64,000 nucleotides of DNA, from NCBI RefSeq assembly GCF_900496995.4, contig NW_024470325.1:963012-1027011 (forward strand), read 5' to 3'. The notes beneath the pieces are model-generated. The model saw nothing but the letters and a program-made list of their open reading frames with translations. It was not told the DNA's origin and ran no database searches. The position numbers and the translations under genes were made by a program. How positions within the stretch are numbered: the first letter of the stretch is position 1; the number at the start of each line of letters is the position of its first letter. Source of the DNA: Aquila chrysaetos chrysaetos. Its lineage: Eukaryota; Chordata; Aves; Accipitriformes; Accipitridae. This document shows, piece by piece, positions 29,261 to 41,292 of the stretch.

Positions 29261-29439
29261 TGAAAGGTGAGCTCTAATCCCTAAGATCCAACCTCAACAC
29301 CGAATCCCTGAAGCTCTCTTTCCCACATTCTACTCCCCTCATCTTGGTCACCTCTCCTCAACTTTACGTAAGCTGTTTGGCCCCCTGGGACTGGGGCAGG
29401 GATCGTGAGGTCCCAGAACAGTCGCATGGCATTGGGAGA

Positions 29440-30130
29440 GGAATGTGAGGTGACCTGTATCTGATGAGCTCGTAGGCCACAAGGAGGAGATGGGTGGGAA
29501 TGCTATGGTAAGATCAGCTGTGCCTCAGGATCTCATGGGACAGCAGGGGGCACAAGGCTGGGCAGGTGGCTGCGAGGTCCCTTCTGTCCTTGGAGTTGAT
29601 AGGCCAGCAACAGCAACATGGCTGGGAAAGGGACTGTGAGGTCACTTCTTTCTGAAGGAGCTGATAGGTCAGCCCTTGACTCATGGCTGGGATATCTGCT
29701 TTTACCCTCACATCTGCCAGTGTCTCTGACAGGCCAGCAAAAGCGTGTTGATTGTGAGAATCCCTTTCCCTAAGTACCTGGTAGGCCCGTCCAGGAAGAG
29801 GGCTCGGATATGGGTTCTCACACCTCTTCTGCCTGAGTACGTGACGGGACGGCAGCAGGCATGTGGCTTGGAAGATCATGGTGAGGTTACTTCTGGCTGG
29901 TCAGTTGACATGCCACAAGAAGGCTGATGGGTTAGGCTATCACTCTGACACCAATTATGTCTGAGAAGCTCATAGGCCATCAGGAGGCACATGGCCATGA
30001 AAGCGAGTGGGAGATCATTGGAATCTCCAATCTCTTGGGGTCATTGGCCATCAGGAAGACACATGGCTGGCATGTCGGCTGTGGCATCACTTCTGCCTGA
30101 GAATCTGACAGCCAGCAGCAGGCACGTGCC
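29440..30130. repeat. ~64-bp degenerate tandem repeat, about 11 units
   Basis: The phrase 'ctgataggccagcaggaggcac' with variants recurs at about 29469, 29530, 29596, 29660, 29727, 29780, 29840, 29904, 29969, 30041 and 30105, a spacing near 64 bp. Each unit also carries a 'gtgaggtcacttctg' variant. Unit 2 has the same array at 62131-62822. Confidence 0.75.
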
Positions 30131-30254
30131 TTGGTTGTTGTTCTGTACCTGGAGGTTCTGGTTTGTTACGTCCCCAGTAAGAAGGGCACGCAGCCTCGGT
30201 GCAGTATCATTTAAAATGCCATTTGAGAGAGCAAACACTACAAACAGTGAATAA

Positions 30255-30770
30255 GGCCAATTACATACAGGGCTGTATTAGGAGGAGCGTGGCCACCCAG
30301 GCAAGGGTGTTCTCATCCCTCTGGCCTCGGCACTGGTGTGGCCACATCTGGACTAGTGTGTCTGGGTGTGGGGTTCCCCGGTCTGGAGGAGTGGGGAAGA
30401 ACTGGAGTGGTCCCAGAGGACATCTGCCAGGATGGGCGTTGGGGCCTCTTTGGAGAGGCTGAGGGACTTGGGCTTCTTTAGCTTGGTGAAGTGGAGGCTC
30501 AGGGCACTATGGTAGTAGAGTGCACCTACTTAAAGGGTGGCTTCAGAGATGATGGAGCTTTTCTTGGTAGTGGGAAGAGAAGGAAACCTGACAAAGTGCA
30601 GCTTGGAAGGTTCAGACTGGGTGTGTTGAGAAAGAAATGTCACTCAAAGGGTAGCCTTGTGGTGCAAGAGGTCACCCAGAGAGAGCCCGGATCAGCCCAT
30701 GGCGTTGTGTTTCAAGGGAAAACCAGCCAGGCTGGAGAGACATCAGCGAAGGAACAGAAATGCTGGGGTG
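30255..30770 (+). mobile_element. CR1-like 3' fragment
   Basis: The segment reads like the CR1 ORF2 C-terminal region (HIWTSVSGCG..., SQRTSARM-like, then RLRDLGFFSLVKWRLRAL in frame with gaps). No open frame; identification is moderate. Confidence 0.55.
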
Positions 30771-32369
30771 AGAGTTAGGTGAGAAAGCAAGATGGACATC
30801 AACAGCCTGAAGGGGAAGAGATAAGGCATGGGACAGGTTATGACAGCCTGCAGTAGAGATAGCCAAGTGCTCTGGCAAGGCTGAAAGGCTGAACAGGTCC
30901 AAGGTATTTCTTGTCTTGGTTTTGTCAGCTGCCTCTGCCACCAGGGCCTACCAGGTAAAACTGGTTTTGAGGCTCTAGACTTGGTTTCTTCCTCACCTCT
31001 GCTTGGGGAGGCTGGGAGGTGTTGCACAGTTTTCCTACGCTTGGCCTTGCTCACCCTCACATCCTGCTGACCCAGGAAGAGCCCTGAGCCATGCATGAGG
31101 GACAGGATCTGCCTTCCCAGGGCCTGAGGATCAGGGCTTGGCCTTTCTGCTGCATAAAACAAACCAAGGGTTTTCTCAGCATTACAACCACCTGCACAGT
31201 GCTTTTGCCTACCTGCAATCACAGCCTCCAGTTATCTGCTCTAACGAGTCCCTGGGGAGGCTTTGTCAGGAATGGCCCTCAGTGGGGCCCATTAATGCTT
31301 CAAGGCACTTTGCTTCTGACTTGGACTTCTTGAGAAGTTTCTTTCAGTCTGCTCTCAGCAGCTGAGGTTCATGGGCTCAGCCTCAAACACACCATGGGGC
31401 TCATTAAGATACAGAAAGCCCTAATGAGCCTTGTTTCTTCCTGCAATTCTCTTCAAGTCTTCAAGACTTGTACAGCTAATTAGAAAAACTTCATAGTGTA
31501 GTTAAGGAGGAAGATTTCAAAGTGCACCTATACCCATGATTTTTTTCTTTTAAAGGGTAGGTTTTCTTACTTTTCAGTTTAGAGAAGAAGTGATGATGAT
31601 CCAGAGTGTCTCCTCTGGAGGTCTGGACAGCTAGGAAAAGCAGTGCCTTGAGGTCTGACACTGTATGGACACCCTTGGTCCTCACCTCTCAAAACTCACC
31701 ACTTCTGACCTTGGCCACCTGGGGCTTACATCTCTGTTCCTTGCCTCAGACCTCTCCACTGATCTCTACAGCTGGAGGTTACAGCTCCATTGCATCATCT
31801 CCCCCCTGCTCTCCTTAGAGAACTGCCTGCACACAGGCCCAGAAGAATTTTTCCTGTTTACAAGCAAAGCAAGGAAAATCATGATGAAGTTTCATAAACA
31901 ATAAGTCACACTCCTCAACCACGTGTGACGTACAAGCTGCCCCTAATGAGGCTGCCTTTCTACAAGGGACAGTCTTATGAGAAATGTTTGTGATAGACAC
32001 TAAAAAGTTAGAGATAAACACAATTAAAGAATTGGCTAAAGAGACAATTAGGCTACTGGAGGACAGGCAAGCTTGTAACTCCCTGAAGCTCAAAGCAGCT
32101 GCATAGGGGAGAGGTATCTTGATGAACAAAGAGAAAGGGAAGGAGAGAAGTGGAGCATAATGGAAAGGGCCTTTGCCTAGGCAGTCTGCATCTGAAAAGA
32201 TGACTTTCAGAAATGGTCATTGTATCAGGACAGGTGTAAGTATATGAAAGAGTAGCGAAAATAAATACACCGTAGGACAGGCAGAATAGTGGTAACGCAG
32301 TTACAGGGGAGGACTGATATTTCTTTGGAATGTCCTCTGTAAAGGGTCATGGAATTGGTAGGGGTCTCT
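30771..32369. other. Unassigned DNA at the right end of unit 1 and beyond
   Basis: 30771-31338 is shared with unit 2. From 31339 the comparison runs out because the window ends. No gene or repeat was recognised with confidence. Confidence 0.4.
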
Positions 32370-33313
32370 TGAGAGTGAAGACAAACCAATGTTGCACCCA
32401 TCTTCTAAAGAGGCCAGAAGTGCAACCCAGGGAACCACAGGCTGTACAAGGTCACTTTGATGAGGAGCGTATCATTGAATGACTCCTCATGGGTGACATT
32501 CCTGGGCACCTAAAAAAGGACAACATCGGCATGGACTTCCCAATGGTAAATCATGCCTTGCCAACCTGATTGCCATCATGATGAAGGAAGTGCATTTGTG
32601 CACGAGGAGAGCACAGTGGATGTTGTTTACCTGCACTTCAGCAAGACTTTTGGCACAGTGTCCCTCAATATTCTTCTACTCAAGTTAGGACAGTACGGTC
32701 TGGATGGATAGACAAAGAGATGGGCAAAACACCAGTTGGATGATGCGGCTGAGAGCGCAGTGGTGAAGGGGCCATACCCTACCTGGAGGCCAGTGGGACA
32801 TATTGGCGCATTGTGGGGCTGCACAGGGGACTCTCCTGGGCGCTGTGCACTTTAACACCTGTATCCATGACCTGGAGGAGGCAACTCTCACCACGTTTGT
32901 TGATGGCACTATATTGGGAGGACCATTCCTGTGCCTTGGGATGCCATTCAGGGGAACCTAACAGGCAGAAGGACTGTCCTGTCAGGGGCTTTGTGAGATA
33001 CAAGAAAGACAAAGGTCAGATCCTGCGCCTGAGATTGACTAACACACTGCAGTGGCAGGGGAAGGGGACTGCCTGGCCAGAGAGCACCTCTGAGGAAACA
33101 GCCCTGGTGGTGCTGGGGAACAGAAGGCAAAACACGATCCAGCAGTGATCCGCATGATCCAGGGCTACCTGGTAGCAGAGGTGGCCAGCAGTGTCCTGGA
33201 GTGTAGAAAGAAGAGCCTCACCAAAAGACTGAGGGAAATTATTGTCTCCCCTGCCCATCACTTGTCAAGCCACCTGTACACTGCTGTGTCCATTTTTGGG
33301 ACCCTGGTTCAAG
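32370..33313 (+). mobile_element. CR1 reverse-transcriptase fragment
   Basis: Frame-shifted segments follow CR1 ORF2: 'VVYLHFSKTFGTVSLNILL', 'KLGQYGLDG', 'YPTWRPVGHI', then an 'HDLEEA' segment corresponding to NDLDEG. Dead copy, interrupted at its 3' side by a family A LTR. Confidence 0.7.
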
Positions 33314-33797
33314 TGTCCTGGGTCTGGCTGGGGTGGGGTTCACTTCCTTCGTAGCAGCCCCTATGGTGTTCTGTTTTGCATTGGTGCCTAAAACAGTGTT
33401 GGTAACACACCAGCATTTTAGTTGTTGCTGAATAGTGTTTGCACAGCGTCAAGGCCGCCTCTGTTTCTCACTCTGCTGCCTCCCAGAGAGTAGGCTGGGG
33501 ATGGGCGAGAAGTTGGGGGGCAATGGGACACAGCCAGGCCAGCTGACCCCATCTGACCAAAGGGATATTCCATACCATATGACGTCATGCTCAGCAATAA
33601 AAGCTCGGGCAGAGGATGAAGAAGGTGGAGTTTCCTGTCGTTCAAGGTGTCTGTTGAAGGGAGACTGGCTGGGTGTCAGTCTGCTTGTGGGAGGTGGTAA
33701 GTGATTGCCTTTGCATTGCCTGTTGGGTTGGGTTTAGATTTGTTTTAATCTTTTTCCATTCACCTATTATCTGTATTTATCCCAACCCACAAGCTGC
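33314..33797 (+). mobile_element. Family A ERV LTR inserted in a CR1 element, truncated
   Basis: It starts 'tgtcctgggtctggctgggg' and keeps the 'cataccatatgacgtcatgctcag' region and a TATA-like 'caataaaagc' stretch near 33594. It ends early at 'caacccacaagct' instead of the usual terminal part. CR1 sequence lies on both sides. Fossil. Confidence 0.65.
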
Positions 33798-34260
33798 ACA
33801 ACAACTCCATGCAGCAGCATGGGTAGAGACCTGGCCAGCTAAGGAGTGCTCTGAGAAGGGCCTGGGCAGAAGGATGATGCCGTATGAGCCAGTGGGCCTC
33901 GCATTTCAAAAGGAGAGTGGAGAAACTGGAGATGGTCTGGAGGAGGTCTGCCAAGGTGGAGTGAGGGGCTTAAGGCACGAGCTGTGAGGAGAGTCTGAGG
34001 GAACTGGGCCTCTCCAGCCTGCTGAAGGAGGCATGGGGCCACCTAAGAAGAGCCTACAGCTACCTGGAGAGATGGTGGAGCCAAGCTGTCTTCTGCAATG
34101 GCCAATGATATGACAGAGGCAACAGCCACAAATTGCCTCTTGGGAGCTTTAGGCTGAGCCTGAGGAAAAATAAAATGGACTAGGAGGAGTGCTGTTGTGA
34201 TCTCCACCTTTGGAGCTCTTCTTTGCTCTTCAAAGTCACAGCCAGCCTGGAGGCTGGACT
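33798..34260 (+). mobile_element. CR1 3' region, continuing after the LTR
   Basis: 'gaaactggagatggtctggagg', 'ggggcttaaggcacgagctg' and 'gggcctctccagcctgctgaag' are landmarks of the 3' end of CR1 ORF2 and its 3' UTR. Confidence 0.65.
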
Positions 34261-34369
34261 AGACACTCCCCAACAGTCTCTTGCCCACCAGCCCTTCCAG
34301 GAGCCTGTGCCTTGCCACACGCTGTACAAGAAGAGATCGAGTTGGAGGTGAGGGTCCCTACATCATACG

Positions 34370-34600
34370 CTGATCAGACAATTCAGGGTGGAAGGGAGCT
34401 CAGGAGGTCTGTAGTCCAATGCCCAGCTCCAAGCAGGGCCAGCCCTGAGGTCAGGCCAGGTTGCTCAGTAAATGTCAGCAGCCACAGAGAGAGTTGACAC
34501 ATGAACGAGGCATCTAGGCCACCATTACAGAAATGGAGACGAGGCATTTGACCAGCTCCCTGAACACATCTGTGGGTATCCCACGCCTCCTAGACATTCC
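34370..34600 (-). mobile_element. CR1 3' end fragment, minus strand
   Basis: 'cagggtggaagggagctcagg' and 'gggccagccctgaggtcagg' match the reversed CR1 3' end. Short and diverged. Confidence 0.55.
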
Positions 34601-36090
34601 TGGGAACATCCACATTCTTGTGCACAGGAGTGGGTTCCTTATGCAAGTTTCCTGGCATATCTGCAGACCAATGGGGTGCTTTAGGCTGCAAACAGAACTG
34701 AAAGAAAGCCTGTGACTGGGGTCCTATCAGCTTACTTGCTACAAGAGAGGGAGATGGAGGGATCTCAGAGCTTCCGGGTTCCTGCTGAAGATTTAAGGCC
34801 TCTGAGATAGCAGCAGAAGATAACAGTTTTGAACTGGCATAGCCTTTAGATCATCTCACATGTGATGGCTCTGCTCCCCCATTTCAATCATTGGCACCTG
34901 GAAACCACCCCTGCTTTTCCTTCCTCTCCTCCCAAAACCTGACCAAGGGATGACAGGAAGAAAGGAAGCAGAAAGGCCCTAGGCCTCCATGAATCAGCTG
35001 GGGTCTGGCACTTGGAGGGCCACAGAGTCCTTCCATTGTGCAACCCATAAAGAATCAAGCTGGGAAGTGAGCCTGCAAATCCGAATCAACAAGGTCCATG
35101 GACAGGCAAGGCTGCGCCTATGGCTGTGTCTGGAGACCAGTAGCCCTACAGCATACATCAAGCTGGGGCTGAAACTCAGGCCTAAGCTTCAATGGTCTCC
35201 TGGGCCCATGGACAGAGGTGTGGGTGGAGGTCGCAGGTGATGCTGCCCAGGGCCCTGACACTGCCATCTTGGACCCCACCTGCCAGTGCCCTCAATAGGC
35301 CAAATTCTCATTCCCTGATGTGCAGGGTCTGCCCTCTGCTACTCTCCTTCTTCCCATCCCTGGGGAACTGGGAGACCCCAGTTTCATGGTCACTATGGCC
35401 AAGGCTGACACTGGCCTTCACATCCCTGAGCAGCTCTTCCTCTTCTGGGAGTTCCAGGTCCAGGTGAGCATCAGACTGGATGGCTTATTCAGAAGCTGAC
35501 CCACACAGAAGCTCCCACCTCATCAGTTACCTGTCCCATAGAGAATGTCCACATATATCTGAGCTGCCCTGACATCACACAAGGCATCCCCCACTTCCCA
35601 CCCTCTTTGTCAGTCTCTCCCAAGCATGTTGTGCCTCCATTCACCAAATAACCCGTAGGAGCTGTCCTTCCTCACCTCAGCTTATGCCACTCATGTCACA
35701 GCTCTGCCATGGTACGCAGCGCTCCCGCTGTCCACGCCCCAGGCGGTGGGCTTTGATGTCCCATGAGGACTGCAGCACCTCAGGTGTGGCTCCAGGGCCA
35801 AGGGCAGACTTGTCACAAGGAAAGCGTCTACCAAGTGATGGGAGCCCTTGTCTAGAAAGGCTTTGCTTCTCAGCAGAGGCATGCTGGAGTAGGCAGGTGG
35901 CAACATCACGATGAATGAGGGTCCCACAAAGAGCAAAAGCTGCAGTCCCCAAGGCCAGAGAGAAAGAGGCCTGGGCTGTGCAGCCCTGGCAGGAGAGGGG
36001 TTTGCTGTCCCAGGTGACTCTGCAGCACTCTGGGACCTGTGCCAGAGGTGAAGCTCATCTTCAAGAAGGACAAGTCCCTGGGGGAAGACA
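34601..36090. other. Unassigned inter-unit DNA
   Basis: No recognised gene or repeat. Open frames such as 35192-35467 and 35691-36251 (the latter mostly antisense to CR1) are not supported. Confidence 0.4.
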
Positions 36091-36740
36091 GACAGCTTGT
36101 GATCCAACCCCACTGTGGACGTCATGCTGGGGGTCGACCCGCTAGATAGCAGCTCCACAGAGAAGGACCTTGAGGTGCCAGAGGACAAGCAGCTGAGCCT
36201 GAGCAAGCAATGCACCCTCATGGCAAAGGCCAACAGCCTCCTGGACTGCATGAGGAGAAGCCTTGCTGGCAGATGGAGGGAGGTGATCCTTCCCCTCTAC
36301 TCAGCACTGCTGAGGCCACAGCTGGAGTGCTGTGTCAAGTGCTGCGCTGCCCAGTGCATCATACTTGTTGACCTACTCAAGCAAGTGCAGCAAAGGGCCA
36401 CAAAGCTGGTTTAAGGGACTGGAGCATCTTTCCTAGGAGGAAAGGACAAGAGATGTGGGACTGTTCAGCCTGGAGAAGAAAAGGCTGAGGGGGATCTTAT
36501 TAATGGGTATAAAATTCCATCTGAACCCAGGAAAACACCGTTTGACTCTGTGGGTGGTCAAACACTGGAACAGGCTGCCCGGAGAAGTTGTGGAGTCCCC
36601 GTCTATGGGGGTCCTCCATACCCACCTAGATAAGGTGCTGAGCAACATACTCTAGCTGAGCCTTCCTCAGCTGAGGGGTATGAACTGGATGGTCTCCAGA
36701 GGTCCCTTCCAATCTCAACATCTCTGTGATTCTGTGAGTA
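36091..36740 (+). mobile_element. CR1 ORF2 C-terminal fragment with intact 3' tail
   Basis: The frame 36115-36414 reads like CR1: LEVPEDKQLSLSKQC, REVILPLYSALLRPQLECCV and VQQRATKLV. A second frame reads GLFSLEKKRLRG, then KHWNRLPGEVVESPS. It ends in 'tctctgtgattctgtga', the short CR1 terminal repeat. It is one of the better-preserved CR1 pieces here but still broken. Confidence 0.85.
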
Positions 36741-36799
36741 TAAAGGAGAAAGGTAGGACAGAAAAAAATGAACACCACATAGCCTTGACGACCGATATT

Positions 36800-37225
36800 G
36801 TGTGATCCCATGGAGGAGACCCAAGCTGGAAAAGGGGAGAAGTGTGAGGAGGGAGGAGCAGCAGAGTTGTTCTGTACTGACTATTAACCCCCTCTTCACC
36901 GTCCCCCATGCTCCTCTTGGGGCTCGGATGAGTAGAAGAACTTGGAGCAATGGAGTAATTTGAGCCCTGGGGAAAGTGTGAGGGCAATGGACTTGAATAA
37001 TTTTGTCATTGTTTCTCACAATCCAAACATTTTTACTTGGCATAAATTAAATTGGTCTTCCCCAAGTCAACCCTTCTTTGCCTGTGACAGTAATTAGTAA
37101 GTGATCTCCCTGTCTTCATCGTGACCCAGGAGCTATTCCATCTTATTTTGTCCCTTTGTCCTTTTGAGTTGGAGGTGTGACTGGGGAACCGGGTGGGTGT
37201 CTGGCTGTTGGGCAAGGCTAACCCA
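36800..37225 (+). mobile_element. Family B ERV LTR-like fragment (3' half)
   Basis: It shares landmarks with the 3' half of the element at 4640-5890: 'gaagtgtgaggagggag', 'aaattaaattggtcttccc', 'gtgacagtaattagtaagtg' and the 'aggctaacccactac' end. Broken fossil. Confidence 0.55.
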
Positions 37226-37229
37226 CTAC

Positions 37230-37530
37230 AGGACGACCACCTCAGGACTGCTGTGTCCAGTGTGGGGCTCACCAGCACAAGGAAGACCCTGACAGACTGG
37301 AGAGAGAGTTGCAGAGGCCAGAAGGATGGTTGGGGCCTGGAGCACATTGTGTACAAGGAGAGGCTGAGAAAGCCGGGGTTAGGAAAAAAATCCCTCAGAG
37401 CCAAACACTGGAGCAAGGACCCAGGCCAGTTGGTGAGATCTCTATCAGTGGAGATTTTCAAAATCTGTCGAGACAAGCACCTGATGTAGCCGGAGGTGTC
37501 TGAGAATGGGCTTGGCTGAGAGTCTGGCTG
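37230..37530 (+). mobile_element. CR1 3' fragment
   Basis: Short stretches correspond to CR1 ORF2 C-terminus: EHIVYKERLRKPGL and KHWSKDPGQLVRSLSVEIFK with the typical order. Directly abuts the family B fragment. Confidence 0.6.
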
Positions 37531-38539
37531 TGGCAAGAGCTATGGGACCTGATGTGTAACGAGTGTTGGTAGGAAACTGGTTCCCTTTGTATTAGTAATG
37601 GCAGTAGAGCTGGGTATCCTAGAGACCTGGAGGAAGACAGGGGTGACCATGCAGCAAAGGTCCTTCCTCAGGGTTGGGCTGTATGGCCACTCACTCTCTG
37701 GCTCTTCTGTGTTCATATTATAGGCGATCCCCAACACTGACTGCATTTGCCCCTTCTCTGCCCCCACCAGCCCCACGCCCCAGGGCAGCATGACAGTCCT
37801 GGCCCTGGAGCTCCTCAGCCAGCTCTTGCATCTCTCCAGCCCCCTTCCCCTGTGCCAGCTGGGTTCCTGCTGCCTGCCCTGTGATTGCAGAGTCCTCCTT
37901 TCCCTGTGAATACCTGGAATTAACACTTTTGCGTGATTCCACCTGGGCAATCTCTCACTTTGTGGAGCTCCGGCCACACCCCAGGCACACGCTGCCCATG
38001 GAGATCCCCTGGGATATCCAGGCAGCTACAGATTCCCCTCCTGGAAGATGTCTTCTGCCCTGTCACATGTGGGAAAGGACTGGGTTTCTACCTCAGTGAC
38101 CATTTGTCATCTCCACTGTCACCAGGCACCAAAAGGTGAGTCCTAAATCCACCCCTCTAGCAGGTCACAAGGTGACAATGAGCTTTTTGCCCTTGAAACC
38201 ACGCATCAATAGGCCTTTTGGAGGTGCAGTACCTCGGGCCTGTTCCTGACACGAGGTTTGGAAAAACAGCCCCACCATCAGGCAGTGCCCAGGGAAGATC
38301 CCTTTTTATTACAGAGATGTTATGAGGGAGTCAGCTTGGACGAAGTGCTACAAAGTCGCATTTTTATATGGTCCTCCAGGTGAGACAGAAGAGGTTCCTG
38401 CTTCACATGAAGTACAGGAAGTCCAAGTATTGGTCTATGAACATGAAACCCCAAAGAGCAGTAACAACAACAATAATAAAAGAAAGCATGGGCCTAGTAT
38501 GGGAGTCACTTGTGGAAAAAGACTGGAAGGTTACTGGTA
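37531..38539. other. Unassigned inter-unit DNA
   Basis: No gene recognised. It lies just downstream (in OR orientation) of the OR remnant at 38540. Confidence 0.4.
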
Positions 38540-38734
38540 TTGAAAAATGTCCATGAATTCACTTTCCTCAGGGCATTTTTGAGCTCCCTGTTCCTCATGC
38601 TATAGATGCGAGGGTTCACAACTGGAGGCACCAGCGAGTACAGCACTGCCACCACCAGATCCAGGGATGGGGAGGAGATGGAGGGGGGCTTCAGATAGGC
38701 AATCATGCCAGTGCTGACATACATGGAGACCACT
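38540..38734 (-). pseudogene. OR14-like C-terminal remnant
   Basis: The minus strand encodes only TM6-TM7 and the tail: VSTGMIAYLKPPSIS, LVVAVLYSLVPPVVNP and RIYSMRNRELKNALRKV. It closely resembles the intact ORs in the two units but stops abruptly at 38734, where unrelated sequence begins. It is a truncated pseudogene and the first sign of an older, partial copy of the unit. Confidence 0.85.
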
Positions 38735-38779
38735 CAGCCCACAAGTCAGCAGCCCTAGCCAAGGGAACAAGGACCTCAG

Positions 38780-39140
38780 TTCTGGGTCCCAGCCCTACCA
38801 AAGCCCTTGGCTTTCCCCACCACAGGCTGTCCTATACTGTCCTATGTCAGTGATCATTTCTCTGCAGATTTTAACTCTCCCCCCTGCTTCCCCAACTCGC
38901 TCTGACCCCATGATATCCCAAGGTTTACTGATAACTCTCTGTCCTCACTGTTCTTCAAACATAAAGCTGTAGTTTTCTGAGGGTTAGACAATGTCTCTGA
39001 GTTCCCCAAAACCCATCTGGCTTCTTTCAAAGCCTTGTTTATGTTCCTCTAGCCCCCAAGATGTGCTCCTCTAGCCCCAGGCTCGCTTGAATTCTTACGT
39101 GCACGGCTCTCTCCCTGCACTACAACGTGTCTCACATAAC
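38780..39140. repeat. Diverged copy of the SRCR-upstream segment
   Basis: It aligns by eye with 18440-18800 (shared 'caggctgtcctacactgtcctac', 'cttcaaacacaaagctgt' and 'gcttgaattctt' landmarks with changes). Identity is clearly lower than between units 1 and 2, so this copy is older. Confidence 0.65.
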
Positions 39141-40354
39141 CTTCCCTCTGTCCCCCGCAGTGATGAAACTTCACCCCAGGAGGTCTGTGCATCCTCCACA
39201 CTCATAGATGTTTCCTGAGGTCCATCCAAGTATGGGAAGTGAAGCAGGAAAAGAGCAAGGTCAGCTCATTTGGCATGATAGCCACCCTCAGCAGTGGGCC
39301 TTCTCCATTTTTTACGCATGCACATATCATAGAAAAATCTCTTTCACCCCTGACTTGCAGAAGAGGGGTCTTCCTTCCTGACATCTTCCCAGGACACACC
39401 TCCTCCTCTTCCCCATCCACAGACATCCACGGCTTTCCATTTCTGGCCTCAGAGAGGGTTTCAGGATTTGCTAAAGCCATCAGCCACCTCCTTCTTTCTC
39501 ACTGACATCCCTCGACCCTCTCTCTGAGCCCTACACATGGCCAATTAATCAGTGCTGCTCGGAGCTGCTCGCTCTTCAGAAGAGGCCTTGAGATTCCTGC
39601 ATATTCCTGGTGCTTATTAACTAGCTTCCTGGCTCTCTCCAGAGCTCATGGCAAACGTTGCTGTCTACAACAGGGCCTTTACAAACATCTTTTATGAAAT
39701 CATTGTCTTTTTAAGATCTTCTCTGCAGAAGGAGTAGCCACAGAAAAGCACCAAACACACCAAAGCAGAGTCTGAGTGAAGTGCCAGTAAGAAGCAGCTG
39801 AGCAACACCCAAGGCTCTGGCTTCCTGGCAAGGAGTCTCTCCTGTTTGTCACCTTTTCTCATGAAAGGAACAGGAAAACTGTCCATCCCACGGAGCTCTG
39901 CAGAAGGAAGATGGAGCTGTACATTGTGTGAGGTGATACAGGCAGGATCAGCAGGTAGAGAAGACTCCTGTAGGGAAGGCTTTGCAAGGGAGCACCCTGA
40001 CTTCACCCAGTTTAAAAAGAGACCAGGCAGTGTGCTGACATGATGGGGAGAAGTGTCCTGCGGTAAAAGAGTGTGGACGAGAGAAGGTGGGAGAGATTTG
40101 GTTTGCAGAGATTTGAGGTAGTACTTTCTGCGTCTGAGCAGCCTGAGGTTTGGAGCCAAGTAAAAATATAGAAGATCTCAAGGACATTTTGGAATTAGTG
40201 GAACTATCAATAATAGCAGTAACAGGACAGTGCTGCAAGGGAACTCTTTTGTATTCTCGATGATGAACTAAAGCTATTTAATTTTTCTTTTTACATGACA
40301 AAAATAGCTATGAGTTCTCAGTGATTAGCCTCTGGTATACAATTTTTAGAACAA
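39141..40354. other. Unassigned inter-unit DNA
   Basis: No gene or repeat family recognised. Confidence 0.4.
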
Positions 40355-41292
40355 GTGTCCATGATGGCACCGCTTGGCAGCTGCTTCACGGCCCCTGTCA
40401 GTGCCCTGTCCCTGTGCTGGCCCAGCCCCACTGACCATACATGGACGCACGGCTCCACTCTGCAGGCACAGCATGGGAAAGGGGAGAGTTAGGGGTGGGG
40501 ACCTTCCCCCCATTGTAATCCTAAAGATGGCCTTCAGATCACAGTTCCCCCATGACCCTCCTACTTTTGCAGCTTCCCCAGCACCTGACCCCTGCCCTGC
40601 TGCAGCCTTGTCCCATGTGGAGCTTTGCAGAAAGCTCTGCTCCAGGGTCTGCCAGCGTCTTGGGAAGGAGAGAAGCTGGGTAGGGCTGTCTGTTTTCCCA
40701 AACCAGCCTTAGGACCAGCGGGAAGTTGGAGGTGGCCTCACAGCAAAACACACCTGTAAACCTGGGGTGACCAGCAAGTGCTGGAAATGGCCAAATAGAG
40801 GTGCTGGGGGTGACAAAGGCCCTGAGTCACCTTCGCAGTCTATCCACACTGCCAAGGGCACAGACCAGACTCCTCCTCTCCCCTACACCTGCATGTCTTC
40901 CATGCTTTCCACAAGCCCTGGCTCTGAACAACAAAACCCCGGTGTGAGTCCTCGTGCTGCAGGGTCACACACTGCCAACTCTACACTGATGTTTTTTCTC
41001 CCCTGGGCACTTTCCAGCCCAGCACTGCTCCCCCTAAACTCTCCCCACTTCCCTTGACCTCCCTCCACCTCCTCTGCCCTCTTCCCAGCACAGCCCAGTC
41101 TGGCATGGCCCCACACCAGTGCCCACCACAGGGTGCGGCAGAGCTCTGGGCACTCACCCCACAGCCCCAGACCCTCTGAAGGGCACAGCAGCTCCTTGGG
41201 GGTGGAGAGGGCTGAGCCCCAGGCCTGGGGGGCATCTGTGGCGCAAGGCCTGAGGAGATCCCCTTGTATGATGGAAATGCTGCTATGGAGGC
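40355..41292. repeat. Third, partial copy of the 20176-21079 segment
   Basis: About 0.9 kb aligns with unit 1 from 'tggcagctgcttca' to 'tgctatggaggc'. It is more diverged than the two main units. The homology ends exactly where the LTR at 41293 begins. Confidence 0.85.

Noticed and set aside
35192-35467. Plus-strand open frame in inter-unit DNA
   Set aside because: Serine-rich low-complexity end, no homolog recognised, no splice or promoter context.
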